Under the pieces are notes generated by a model. It saw only the letters and a program-made list of their open reading frames with translations. It made no database searches and was not told where the DNA came from. 64,000 bases of DNA from Neurospora intermedia (lineage: Eukaryota; Ascomycota; Sordariomycetes; Sordariales; Sordariaceae). How positions within the stretch are numbered: position 1 is the first letter of the stretch; each line of letters begins with the position of its first letter. Position numbers and translations under genes: made by a program. Below are positions 13,186 through 24,058 of this stretch, piece by piece. The stretch covers positions 558,001 to 622,000 of the forward strand of contig BTPP01000010.1 in NCBI GenBank assembly GCA_037102815.1, in the 5' to 3' direction.

Positions 13186-15348
13186 ATGGCTTCAACTAAG
13201 AAATTTCTTAACCACCCGGGAGCCAAGGAGGCTCCGGCTCATGCCTTGGAGTTCCAGCCGGAGGCGGACCGCAATCCTCCCATGCGCGGACTGCCATTGG
13301 TAGCTGCCTCGATGCTGCAAGTACTTCTTTCGTGGATGGTCTCGGACGACAGAGAATCAATAGCCCAAGCATGTACTCACTAACACATTAACTCATTCCC
13401 CAGCGTTTCCAACTCGCAATGGCTTCAAAAGTTCATGTGGAGCAATGCCAAATTCGGCCAGGCCAAGTATATGTCGGAACTGAATGGTGAACAATGGAGG
13501 GCGCAAGTGAGTTTCTGACCGCTTCACCTTTCTTAATCTCCCTCGTCACTCTTGCGTCTCAAGTATCAAGGCTAACACAGTCACATAGCCCAACGTCATT
13601 CCCATATCTTCTTCTTCTTCCTCAATTTCCACCCAGCCAATCCTACCCTTCGACCCCTCCCTAACCACCCCTCAACCCCCCACCGTCCCGGGCCGGTTCA
13701 CCTCCATAGCCGACTACCACGCCGCCTACGCCTCTGGGCAGCTCACGCCGCTACAGGTCATCGACGCGCTCCTTCCTTTGATCCGGCGCGACATCAAGCC
13801 TAAGCAGCAGCAGTCCAAGTACGCCGTGGCCTTCATTCAGTCCAAAGTGGACGAGGTGCTGGCCGAGGCCAAGGCCTCGACGGAGCGTTGGCAAGCCGGC
13901 AGGCCGTTGGGCATCTTGGATGGCGTGCCGTTTGGTGTGAAAGATGATACCGAGGTGGAGGGATATGTGTCGACCATGGGCATGAAGGTTGATGAGAGGT
14001 TTGAGTATTTCAAGAAGCCAGCGACGGAGACGGTGTGGCCGGCGAAGAAGTTAAGAGAGGCCGGGGCGATTATGGTGGGGAAGATGAATCAGCATGAGAT
14101 TGGAATGGGTGAGTGCATCAGTGGACTTGCTCGTTTGAAGTGAAGAGCGAGGGAAAGAAGGGTTAGAAGTGCTGATAGTAACGACGCAGACACGACGGGT
14201 TGCAACCCTGCTACGGGAACGGCTACGAATTGGTACAACACCCAGTACTTCCCTGGAGGCTCGTCATCCGGTGCTGGATCTGCCCTGAGCGCCGGTCTTG
14301 TGCCCATCGCTATTGGTACTGATGCCGGTAAGTTGGCCATTTCTACTGCCTTGGCTCCATTACATCAAAAAGCACCCCAACTCACCAACTCAACCCAAAC
14401 ACAGGCGGCAGCATGCGCATCCCGCCAGCCTTCTGCGGCGTCTACGGCCTCAAGCCCACCCACAACCGGGTCGTCAGCCGCAACTCATCCATGTGCGTCG
14501 TCGGCCCCATGTGCTCTAACCCATCCGACCTGACCATCGCCTACCGGATCATGGCCCAACCCAACCCGTCGGACCCAGCGCAATCCTCTCTCGCCCCATC
14601 CATCCCCCCCTCGCCCACGGCCAAGAAATACCTCGGCCTCTGCCCCGAATGGATCGCCCTTGCCGATGCAGACGTGCGCACCACCTTCAACCGCGCCATC
14701 GAGACGCTCTGCAGCAGCTCTTCCTTGGGCGGCTACGAGCTGGTAACCATCAAGCTGCCCTACCTGCGCGAGGGCCAGCTCGCCCACGCCGCGACCTGCC
14801 TGACCGAGGCGGCGGCCGACGCCCGCAACCGCGTCACCAACCCGGACGACTACCTCAAGCCCCTCAACTACCCGAACCGCATCATGGTGTCGATGGGCGC
14901 GCAAACCCCCGCTGCCGACTACCTCCGCTATAACCAGCTGCGCCATGTCATTATGCAGCACCTCGCCCACCTGTACGAGCAGTACCCCGGTCTGCTAATC
15001 GTGACGCCGACTACGCCCATGGCTGGGTGGCCGATTATGCCGGGTGATAATGCGTATGGGTGCAGTGATGGGAATAGGAGTATTAGAAATATGACGTATG
15101 TGTGGTATGCGAACACGAGTGGGTGTCCGGCGGTGACGTGCCCCGGAGGGTATGTCGAGGCGCAGCAGGGGGAGGGCAAACTGCCGGTGGGCGTGATGGC
15201 GATGGCGGAGTGGGGAGAGGAGGAGAGGCTGTTGGGGTTCGCGAGGGAGATGGAGAGGTATCTTGCTGAGGCGTATGAGGGGGGGAGGCAGAGGCCGAAG
15301 GAGTGGGTGGATGTTTTGGGGGTTGCGAAGGGTCAGGTGAAGGTTTAG
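13186..15348 (+). CDS. Amidase-signature family hydrolase
   Basis: Predicted 611-residue amidase from five exons: 13186-13316, 13404-13506, 13589-14108, 14190-14327, 14405-15348. The frame is continuous through all four junctions. The amidase-signature Ser-cisSer-Lys triad is visible: Lys196 in FGVKDD, Ser276/277 in GGSSSG, and the nucleophile Ser300 in GTDAGGS. Such enzymes hydrolyse amide bonds (fatty-acid amides, acylureas, simple amides); the substrate cannot be told from sequence. The ATG at 13186 is the first in frame. Intron 1 appears to begin with GC rather than GT. Introns 1 and 2 have a CTAAC branch site before the acceptor. No signal peptide or obvious transmembrane segment is seen, so it is probably cytosolic. 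Confidence 0.88.
13317..13403 (+). other. Probable GC-AG intron in the amidase gene
   Basis: The donor is GCAAGT and the acceptor CCCCAG, with CTAAC about 25 bases upstream of the acceptor. Using GC at 13317 joins the exons in frame to read ASM-LVSNSQWLQKFM. The only nearby GT donors (13320 and 13301) leave exon 2 in a frame that stops quickly. Confidence 0.75.
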
Positions 15349-16348
15349 TATAGGCTCGGTTTAGGAGAGATTTGGGTGCGCAGGCGTCCATGATGGCCTT
15401 GCGAAGAAGAGCTTGGAGGTGTGATGGATATGCTAATAAACTGAGAATATTGTTGTGTACGGCTTGACCCGGATCGACACTAGTCTCTTTGCCTTTGACA
15501 TGATCACGTCCCGCGTCTGCGCGAAAGTTCTCTGCTTGAGCGGTTCCCCTTGTCTTCAACTATGTTATCTGTAATCAACCCGTCGGCGACGAAAACGCAC
15601 TAGCCGGGTGATTCTGAAGCGGAATGAATCATTCGTAGGTCGTCGTCAGCCGTCACTCGGGGCCTGCGCCGGCATCGGAGCCCTTTCCGGCCTCCGAACC
15701 CTCTCTTTTTCCTTGACCAAGTGTTCCATGGAGGATGTTTGAGTGGATTGAGCTGAAAGATGTTTCGAGACGTCTGCCGGAGGCTCTGGAGCGTATGTAT
15801 GTCACATCGGGCTCGATGGCTAGAACAAAGTCAACTGATGACCATCCGGATGACCCGGATGGACGTATGACGATACGGACGCTAATGGCCGGTCGGCAGT
15901 TACGAGCCAACACCGCGGATGCAGGTGAATAAGACGCGAGGATAACTCACGGTTAAAGTAACCGTCGTGTCAGAGAGCTCTCGGTGGGGAAGACCTGCCG
16001 CTGTGCTCCGATGCGGACCCGGTGTGGGCGACTGCGGGGGAGTAGAAGCTTTTTGGCCCACAAAAACTCCGTTCTTCCCGCTCCCCTCACCAATTCCCCA
16101 CCAGTCCGTCCCGTTTCACGCCCCATTTTCTCCTCATCTGCCCCGGCCGACTCCCCCGGCGCCAAGCCAGTTAAAGCCGTCGCCAAGGTAATACCCGCGG
16201 GCCGTATGTACTTATACGTACACAGCTATCACATCATTACACAACCCCTTCGCATCATTCTTCAGCCTATTTACCTTACATAGCTTGTAAAGACCGCAGA
16301 GTTCTCCAACTCTCAACTGCAGCCATAGTTACAACTTTTTGTTCAACA
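15349..16348. other. Intergenic between amidase and D-lactate dehydrogenase
   Basis: No gene is supported. Short open frames occur on both strands without family resemblance. The segment just before 16349 is the likely promoter and leader of the dehydrogenase gene. Confidence 0.6.
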
Positions 16349-18318
16349 ATGTCGCAGCTCGCGAGCAGGGCTTCCAACGGCCTCGGCCGGGTCGCTGTCA
16401 GGTCCAACAATGTCTCCCTTCTTCGCGGCAGCCGGTCTGCTCGGCCATACTCTAGCAATGCCAAGGGCAGCTTCAAGGGCCAGTTGACCGAGAGTGTCAC
16501 GCAGCGCCTGGAGCGTGAGCAGGCTGAGCGCATTCGCATGGCCGCCTACCGAGACTCACGTGCCGGCTGGAACAACTTCTCCCTTACTGGCCGTATGAAG
16601 TCCTCTCGTCAACGCTGCTTTTGATGCTCCATCCCAGTATGCTGGATCCAGGCTAACAAATGCGGCAGTCCTCATCTTCACGGCCGGTCTCGGCTGGCTC
16701 GTGGGCACCCAGTATCCCAGGGGCGAGATCTCCCCCGATTCTACCCTCCCCCTCGCCAAGACCACTCCCCCAAGACACGATACCGGCAAGGCCAACCTCG
16801 AGGCTGCCTGGGCCGACTTTGTCAAGATTGTCGGCCAAGAGAACGTCAGCACTGCCGACTATGACCTTGAGGAGCACTCTAACTCGGACTGGTCTTCCCA
16901 CCAGTCCGATGTCTCCACCAGGCCCTTCTGCATCGTCTACCCCTCCTCCACCGAGGAGGTGTCCGAGATCATGAAGGTGTGCCATTCCCGCGCCATCCCT
17001 GTCGTTGGCTACAGCGGCGGCACTTCGCTCGAGGGCCACTTCACCCCGACCCGCGGCGGTATCTGCGTCGACTTCCGCCGCATGAACAAGGTTCTGGCTC
17101 TGCACAAGGAGGACCTCGACGTGGTTGTCCAGCCCGCCGTCGGCTGGCAGGATCTAAACGAGGACCTGGCCAAGGATAACCTCTTCTTCCCTCCCGACCC
17201 GGGCCCGGGCGCCCAGATTGGCGGCATGATCGGCACCGGCTGCAGCGGCACCAACGCCTACCGCTACGGCACCATGCGCGAGTGGGTTTTGTCCCTGACC
17301 GTTGTCCTTGCCGACGGCACCGTCATCAAGACCCGCCAGCGCCCCCGCAAGTCGTCCGCCGGCTACGACTTGACCAAGCTCTTCATCGGGTCCGAGGGCA
17401 CCCTCGGTCTCGTCACCGAAGCCACCCTCAAGCTGACCGTCAAGCCCGCCTCCGAGTCCGTCGCCGTCGCCAGCTTCAAATCCATCCGCGAGGCCGCCTC
17501 TTGCGTCGCCTCCGTCGTCGCCAATGGTGTCCCCGTCGCCGCTGTCGAGATCCTGGACGACGACCAGATGCGCATCATCAACCAGGCCGGCGTCACCACC
17601 CGCCGGTGGAAGGAGGCCCCCACCATCTTCTTCAAGTTCAGCGGCACCCCCAGCGGCGTCAAGGAGCAGGTCGCCATTGTGCAGGGTCTCTCCAAGCAGA
17701 CGGGCGGCCAGTCGTTCGAGTTTGCCAGGAATAACGACGAGCAGGCCGAGCTCTGGAGCGCGCGCAAGGAGGCTCTGTGGAGCACTTTCAGCATCAAGAA
17801 GCCCGGTGACCACCTCTGGACCGGCGATGTCGCCGTTCCCATGAGCAGGCTCCCTGACATTATCGATCTGACCAAGGACGACCTCAAGAAGAGTGGGCTT
17901 AAGAGCTCCATTGTCGGCCACGTCGGCGATGGCAACTTCCACATCCTTCTCCTCTACAGCGACGCCGAGAGGAAGCTGGCAGAGGACTGCGTCCACCGCA
18001 TGGTGAAGCGTGCTGTGGAAATGGAGGGTACTGTTACTGGTGAGCACGGTGTCGGTCTTGTCAAGCGTGATTATCTCCCCCACGAGTTGGGTGAGAGCAC
18101 CGTTGACACTATGAGAAAGGTAAGCTTAACATCTCCCACTCACTACCCACCATAAACTAGTCTCCATCTTAAACCAAGTCAGCCAAGAGTGGAGGAGTGC
18201 TAACGTCCCCCTTTTCCACGGCCAGATCAAGCAGGCACTGGACCCCAAGTGCATTCTCAACTGCGACAAGGTTGTTCGCATGCAGAAACCTGCGCCTGGC
18301 GAGGTTCAGGAGTGGTAA
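16349..18318 (+). CDS. D-lactate dehydrogenase (cytochrome), mitochondrial
   Basis: Predicted 595-residue flavoprotein from three exons: 16349-16592, 16669-18119, 18226-18318, all in frame with GT-AG introns and CTAAC-like branch sites. It oxidises D-lactate to pyruvate and passes electrons to cytochrome c. The N-terminus is basic and Ser/Arg-rich without acids, a typical mitochondrial presequence. A short hydrophobic segment (LLIFTAGLGWLVG, about residues 82-94) follows, as in inner-membrane DLD1-type enzymes. The PCMH FAD-binding domain spans about 165-340, with the GYSGGTSLEGH motif and PDPGPGAQIGGMIGTGCSGTNA. The FAD-oxidase C-terminal domain follows, with HVGDGNFH and EHGVGLVKRDYL. A glycolate-oxidase-like activity is possible, but DLD is favoured. 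It converges on the minus-strand gene at 18739. Confidence 0.93.
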
Positions 18319-18738
18319 GACTTTAGGATACATTGGCTCGACTGTGGCAACGTGTAAAAAAAAAGCGCGATATTGACGAAAAGGTGGCTTGTGAGTTGAA
18401 CGTCCTCACCTGTATGGTTTAAACCAGTTTCCTGTTTATACCCTGATATTCGTATTCCTCCCTTCTCCTAGAACTTTGTATTGTTCATTCAGTACCTACT
18501 CCTAAATAGATACTGAACTTTACGTACCTATAAACACGTACCTACTACCTCTAGGCCTCACTAAACGCAAACATTGGGGAGTTTTCCAAATTCCGTGACT
18601 GTAAATAGTCGTATTTTTCACTTCATCATCTCTTCATATTCCTGACTGGATCATATTTCCGTACGCCTTTAGCTCCCTCGCTCATATACCACTCAACCCT
18701 ATTTATCACCTCAAGAGACACATGCCAAAGTCGCTCGC
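18319..18738. other. Convergent intergenic gap
   Basis: This holds the 3' ends of two convergent genes. No coding region. A TACCTCTA octamer sits at 18546-18553. Confidence 0.65.
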
Positions 18739-19245
18739 TCACTTGTTCAAATACTTGTCAGCAATGCTCAAGAGACCGCCCAACCCGCTCGAACTCTCCT
18801 GCGTCTGCGTGTGCGATGACGTTTGCTGGGAACCGGAGCCCTGGCTCTTGAGGTACATCTTGAGCGCCATCTCGCCCGCCTTCATCACCACACTCTGCTT
18901 GTCTGTGCTATCCGACACTTTACCGGCCGACGCCTGCTGGTCGAACAGCTTGGAGGCCTGCGACATGGCCAGGCCAATGAATGCGCTCTGCGACTGGGAC
19001 TGCGAAGATGAGAAGGAGCCGCTGGTGAACAGCTTGAGCGCCTGCAGGGCCGCGGCGCTGCCCATGCCGCTTGACGTCGCCTCGGGCGTCTCGGAGCTGG
19101 GGGAGAAGGCGGAGGAGGAGTAGAAGGTCTTGTGGGCACGGACGGCTTCTGTTTTTTGGGGGGAGAGGGTTGTACGTGGTTAGTAATGAGACGCATGGTA
19201 AAAAAATCTGGGGATGGATTCTTGGATCTGGGGGAGAACAGGGCG

Positions 19246-19276
<31 letters not shown>

Positions 19277-19871
19277 GCACACAGGAGGCAGGACTGGACA
19301 AAACATGTACTAACCATCCTCATCGATATCCTCCTGAGCAACCTGCTGTTTCTTGGAGCTGAGGCTGTTCAAGATGCTGGAGAAGAAGCTCTCGTCCTCC
19401 TCGGCGTGGTTGGCCGCGTGGTTGGCCGCGCCACGGAAGTCATCATCCTGTTCGTAGGCATAGCCGCCGCCAGCAGGATAGGCGCCGCCGTGTGCGACTA
19501 TGTGAAAGAAGAATGCGTGAGTTAGAAAAGCGCGTGATTCCGATTATGTGGAAATGAAACATTATAGGTAGAGGTAATGGGTATAGTATGGTATGGTACA
19601 TTACGTACAGTCACCGCCGCCAGACGGGAATTGTCCACCAGAGTACTGCTGTTGCTGTTGGTGTCCGCCTGTTGACAAAGGAAAGCGCAAGTTAGCATCA
19701 TGTCGTCGCGCCGCAGGTCAGGTTCCCAAGGAAGAGAGGACCAGGACGAGCGGTCAACGAAGCTCTCCAGGAGAGCTGAACAGAGAACTTACCCTGGCTC
19801 TGCTGCTTCTTGGCGTCATCATCATCGTCACCAATGACCTTGTCGACGACCTTGCCGATGAATCTATCCAT
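18739..19871 (-). CDS. Small Gly/Gln/Ser-rich conserved fungal protein (beta-flanking-protein-like)
   Basis: Predicted 243 residues from four exons read on the minus strand: 19793-19871, 19609-19668, 19315-19497, 18739-19148. All junctions keep frame, and the three introns have GT-AG ends. The N-terminus MDRFIGKVVDKVIGDDDDD is followed by a Gln- and Gly-rich linker. An acidic helical region comes next (EEDESFFSSILNSLSS). The C-terminal part, from about residue 135, is an Ala/Ser-rich helical region ending GGLLSIADKYLNK. The architecture matches fungal proteins annotated as 'beta-flanking protein' (DUF7721-type), a naming I recall with moderate confidence. Biochemical function is unknown. No signal peptide or membrane segment is seen. 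Confidence 0.8.
19247..19283. repeat. Alternating purine-pyrimidine tract (GT/GC)n in an intron
   Basis: A 37-base unbroken run of alternating purine and pyrimidine: GT repeats, then GC repeats, then ACACA. It lies in intron 3 of the minus-strand gene. This is classic Z-DNA-forming sequence. Confidence 0.85.
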
Positions 19872-22213
19872 TGTGTCTGTATTTCGGGTGTTGGTCGGTC
19901 GGTTGATGCAGAAGTGTATGGTGTATGGTGTGTGTGCCTGACAGGAAGGAAATGCAAGACAAGATGTACGAGTAGGTAGGTAGGTTGGGAAAAGGTGGAG
20001 AAGAGCTACAGAAGTAAGGGGACCTGCTTCTCTGGCTGTAAGAGGGCTAGTGTACCTCAGCTATGTAACAGCTTGCATCGCAGCAAGCGGCAAGGTAAGG
20101 TATCAACGCAAGATGAGATCAACCATGTCAACCCAACTGGGCTGTTGAGCGGCTCCAGGCTGTACACTACACTCAGCATGTAACATTTCCCGTCATGCCT
20201 CTGGTCGCTCTCCTGATTCCCCCCTCACTCAACACCAGCCCGAAAGGCTGACTAGTCTAGGTAGATAGCTCGGTTCTTATCCGGTCACCTCCTTTCCCTT
20301 TGACATTTACCCCTCGGGCTTTGGGTCGCCGTAGTAATCAGAAGGTATCTGACTTGACGGGAACTCTAACACAACCCGCCTTGGGCATGACGTTTCTGCG
20401 GGGTAGCAAGCGTGGGCGGTGCCCCTTATCGCGCCTATCGATAGGAGGAGAGTCGTTCGTCGTAAGGTGGTGGGCGGTCCGGTACGCTGCGGATGCCCCT
20501 GGTTCGGCGAGTCTGGACGCTGGGTCGCTGGAGGTAAGCTGGACCCGCCTGAAACCGGCCCCCTCCTTCGAAGTTAGGTGCCCTCCAACGATTATAGTAG
20601 AGATCCCTACTAGTGCAGCCCCTCCTTTCTGCAAATCCGGCCTCATTCGCAAGTGCAAGGTAAAGTTCGTGAGACTGGAACCGCAAACTGCAATGAGTTA
20701 GCAAAGGATGTGAGCCGGATTTGCAGTAACAAGGTCCTTCGTTTTGTTAGAAGAGGACATGTGCACCTCGCGATCACACCGTGGACAGCAGCTTCAAAGT
20801 TCCTAGCGTAGAGCTAGGTACCTTAGGTACTGCAAGATCCCCTCCAAGGGGTCTCTACTGTGACCTAGAGGTATCGAGGGGACCAACCATCCCATAGATC
20901 CCATCACCATCTTTTTGATGACTCTGACACAAGTCAAGCCACCGTGATACGGGTGACATTGGAACGGCATCCCTTGTAGAACACCAACGGGCAGCATCAA
21001 CCCGTTGAATCAAACTCCATTTGGCGCTTTGCATCCCTTCGCACGGGAGCAGGAAAGAGATGAGTGCCAGAGTAGAGGTACCCAGTGGCAGGGTTCGATA
21101 AAGTCTGGGTAAAGGCGTTCTGTGCATCTCGAACGTATTGATCCTCGTTGGATTTCTCGCCCGCTCTCTGTCCGTCTCTTCCGTCTGCACACTTAGGTCT
21201 TTTTGCTTTGCCACCGTCATGTGTTCAGTTTCTGATAAACCTGCTCTCCCTTGACGGTCAGCTTAAGGATGGGAAGCGGAGATTCCTCTTAGGATCATGA
21301 TCTTTCTCGTGATCCCCAGTGTCCCTGCCATTGATGAGATCCCATCGTCTGCCCATTGGAGGAATCTCTTCCTCCAGGTAAGTCAGACGTCAAATGCAGC
21401 GTAGCCGCCAAGGGCCCAAAAGAACCCAGTAGGCCGAGTTGCTGAACAACAGCGCTCGCAAGGCCGGCGCGATCATTCACCATCACTGCAACATTATACC
21501 GTTGGCATTGCCATTAGCAGTCCTTGTGATAACCAAAAAGCCTAGTACCAGCAGGTGGCGGTAGCTCATCGTCGATCAAATGCATACTTTGACATGGTGG
21601 TATAGTAGCCCCTTTCTTTCGTGTGCGCCCTTCCTTCCGTTCATCGCTTGATGAACACACCCGCCAGCAAGGTCGACGCGGCGTAACAACTCCTCTCCAT
21701 CACCCAGCCAAACCAAACCGGTTTCCAGTCATATGTCCATCGCGTAAAGAAAGATGTGTATCGTAACGATGCCGGGGTTGCGATTCCTACCATCTCATCC
21801 TACCGTGCACCGCAGCACTACCGGCTCTCCAAGGCACGTTCTCGGAACATTCCACAAAGCTAAGCTGCACATGTCAAGACCATTCTATGAACCAGGCAGC
21901 ACGGAATCGATGCAGTTCTGTTTCTTATGATCCATCCCTTCCCCGTACACTCGCGCCCTTTTCCATGTCTAGGTAGTCCCTCTTTCATCAACCCAAAGCA
22001 AGGAATGTAAGATCAGTGTCTACTCCCACTTCGTGGCTGCGTCTCCTTCTTCTATAAACTTGTCATTGTTGTTTTTCTCAATCTGTATATAGGCCAATGC
22101 GCCGAGCTTGTGCTGCGGATCTTGATAAACGTTGAGATTGTGTTGAGAGCGGTCGAATTCTGTTGCCTAAATATAGCTGCTGGAATCCGTTGTTCATTGC
22201 GCATCTTTATCTT
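19872..22213. other. Intergenic between small fungal gene and wc-2 3' end
   Basis: No gene is supported. The part next to 19871 is the promoter of the minus-strand gene, with a GTAGGTAGGTAGG run near 19974. The part next to 22214 is the 3' untranslated region of wc-2. Open frames around 20300-20700 exist on both strands but overlap each other and look like nothing known. TAGAGGTA octamers lie at 20866 and 21073. Confidence 0.55.
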
Positions 22214-24058
22214 CTATCCCATATGATCGCCCATGGGTGTATGGATGTCGTTGTGGCCGCCTATGCCTCCGCCGTTATTGTTGTTGTTGGCGTTCTTCTT
22301 TTTCTCTTTCTTTGCCCAGCGAAGACCGCAGGCATTACATAGTGTCTTGGGTCCACTAGGGCCTTTTCGCCATTCGGGGGAATCGAGCGTACCTGTTTCA
22401 GCATCCTTGTCAGCAACTGGTAGTCATCAAGAAGCTATTTTGGGAGCGGGTTATATAATATGGAGAAGGGGTAATTACCGCAGTCGGTGCATACGTATTC
22501 CTCCGCAACCTTGATCTTCTTCTTCTTCTCTCCCGTCCGGGGATCTCGGTCTAGGGGAATCGCGATTCCCGCATCACCCTTAATGAGCGTCGGGCTGGCA
22601 TTACCCGTTGTGATACCATGACTTCTTTCACCCTCCTGGTACTTGAGCCCTGTAAGCATTTCAATCGTGTCTGCGTGGTTGCCCTCGTAACGCAACATCT
22701 TTTCGCGTATAGAATCCGGCCGGCTTCCGGCAATGCCTTCCAGGTTCTCCCGCGTCAACGCAATGTTGAGCGACGACGCCGGCTGGCTGGGTGGTGGCAT
22801 CATAACGTCAGCTTGGGCATTCATGGGAATGTAGAAGGGCGTCATTCCCATCTGGGTCGCGGTATCGTCGGACGGCGTAACATCAGATCGTCCCTCCTGG
22901 CTCATACGCCATGTCCTCTGCGACTCTTCCTGCTCCTCCTGCTCCTCTCTGCGCAGCTCGGCAATCCTGCGCTTCAGTCTCTCGTTCTCAATCTTGTGTT
23001 CCAGAAAGGAATCCAAAAGACCCGCGTTCTTGGTCGGGTAGGGTCGCGCCATCATGAAAACGGCCTGGCAGAAAGGCGACTGGTTCTGTGGATTGGGTGC
23101 AAACTTGGCGGCGGCGATGTGCGCATGACCAACAGTCTCGAAAATGGTCCAGTTTCCATCCTTTTTCCGGAACCGGTAGAACAGTCGCAATTGGGATCCC
23201 GTCGCAATGGCTTCGTTCAACTCCGCGGTGAAGACCCCGACGTCATCCGGGTGGATCAGGTCTCTGAGGAACAAGTCAATGATTTCGGGCGGCTTATAGC
23301 CGGTCAGGGGCTCTACGCTGGGCGAAACATGCTTGATCCGTCCGTTGGCATCCAGAATGTGTTCCCAGTCCTGGAGCTCTTCGACAACCTTGGCGGGCCA
23401 ATTGCGGCGCTTGGTGAATTCGGTCAGGGTGCTCCCGCCGCCCGACGAAGGGCCGCCCGAAGGTCCGGAGGTGGTGGTGGTAGGCGTGGCGATCATCGGT
23501 CCGGCGCTGGACATGCTGGTCGCAATAAGGTCGTCGGGGGAAAATAGCTGGTCGGGTGCCCCGTGACCGCCGCACACCCCAACATGACTGGGCCCTGCAT
23601 TACCTGCAGGGAGGGGTGGCGGGACCGAGACCGGGGTGAAGGGGTTTGACATGGAATCGCCAACATCGAGACTCATCGACATTCCGTCAAACCCAGGAAA
23701 CACTGAAGTATCCAGAAGCGACATCATGTCCTGTGGGTCGGAAGTCATCTGCAGCTTGAAAGCCAATCAATCGGCCAATCGTTAGCTTGCTCACCATTTT
23801 CGTCCAGCAAAGAGAAACATTTTTTTTTTTTCTCTCTTGAAAAAAAGGAGAGAAAAAAAAAAAATCTGACGGAAAAGAAAATGCTGCTTGCTGCTGCTTG
23901 CTGCTGCTGCGCACCTGCGAGGCTGACATGCCGGTTCCCATGCCAGTTCCCATGCCAGTTCCCATACCGGATCCCATACCGGATCCCATACCGGATCCCA
24001 TCCCCATGGCTCCAAAGCCATACATGCTGGATCCAGGGGGAGGCTGTCCGTGAGACAT
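22214..24058 (-). CDS. wc-2: White collar-2, PAS/GATA blue-light and circadian transcription factor
   Basis: Three exons on the minus strand: 23915-24058, 22479-23748, 22214-22392. They give 530 residues, the length known for Neurospora WC-2. WC-2 pairs with the photoreceptor WC-1 through PAS domains to form the white collar complex, which activates light-induced genes and frq in the nucleus. Visible are an N-terminal Gly-Met-Gly-Ser/Thr repeat (residues 21-44), one PAS domain at about 165-285, a charged coiled-coil segment at about 295-327, a basic KKKKIK stretch, and a GATA zinc finger with CX2CX18CX2C (Cys468, 471, 490, 493). The exon 2/3 junction splits the finger just after its second cysteine. 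Intron 1 carries a strong hairpin. The gene is divergent from RAD50, with 2.7 kb between starts. Confidence 0.98.
23820..23864. other. Hairpin in wc-2 intron 1
   Basis: T12 plus CTCTC pairs with GAGAG plus A12, giving 17 perfect base pairs around a loop of about 11 bases. It lies wholly in the 166-base intron 1 of wc-2 (23749-23914). Confidence 0.8.
23927..23998 (-). repeat. 12-bp coding tandem repeat in wc-2
   Basis: Six 12-base units encode three GMGS-type then three GMGT-type repeats near the WC-2 N-terminus. In-frame units of 12 bases allow length variation without frameshift. Confidence 0.85.

Noticed and set aside
13320-13403. GT-AG alternative for amidase intron 1 (donor GTACTT)
   Set aside because: It shifts exon 2 into a frame that stops before the next donor. 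The GC donor three bases upstream keeps the conserved frame.
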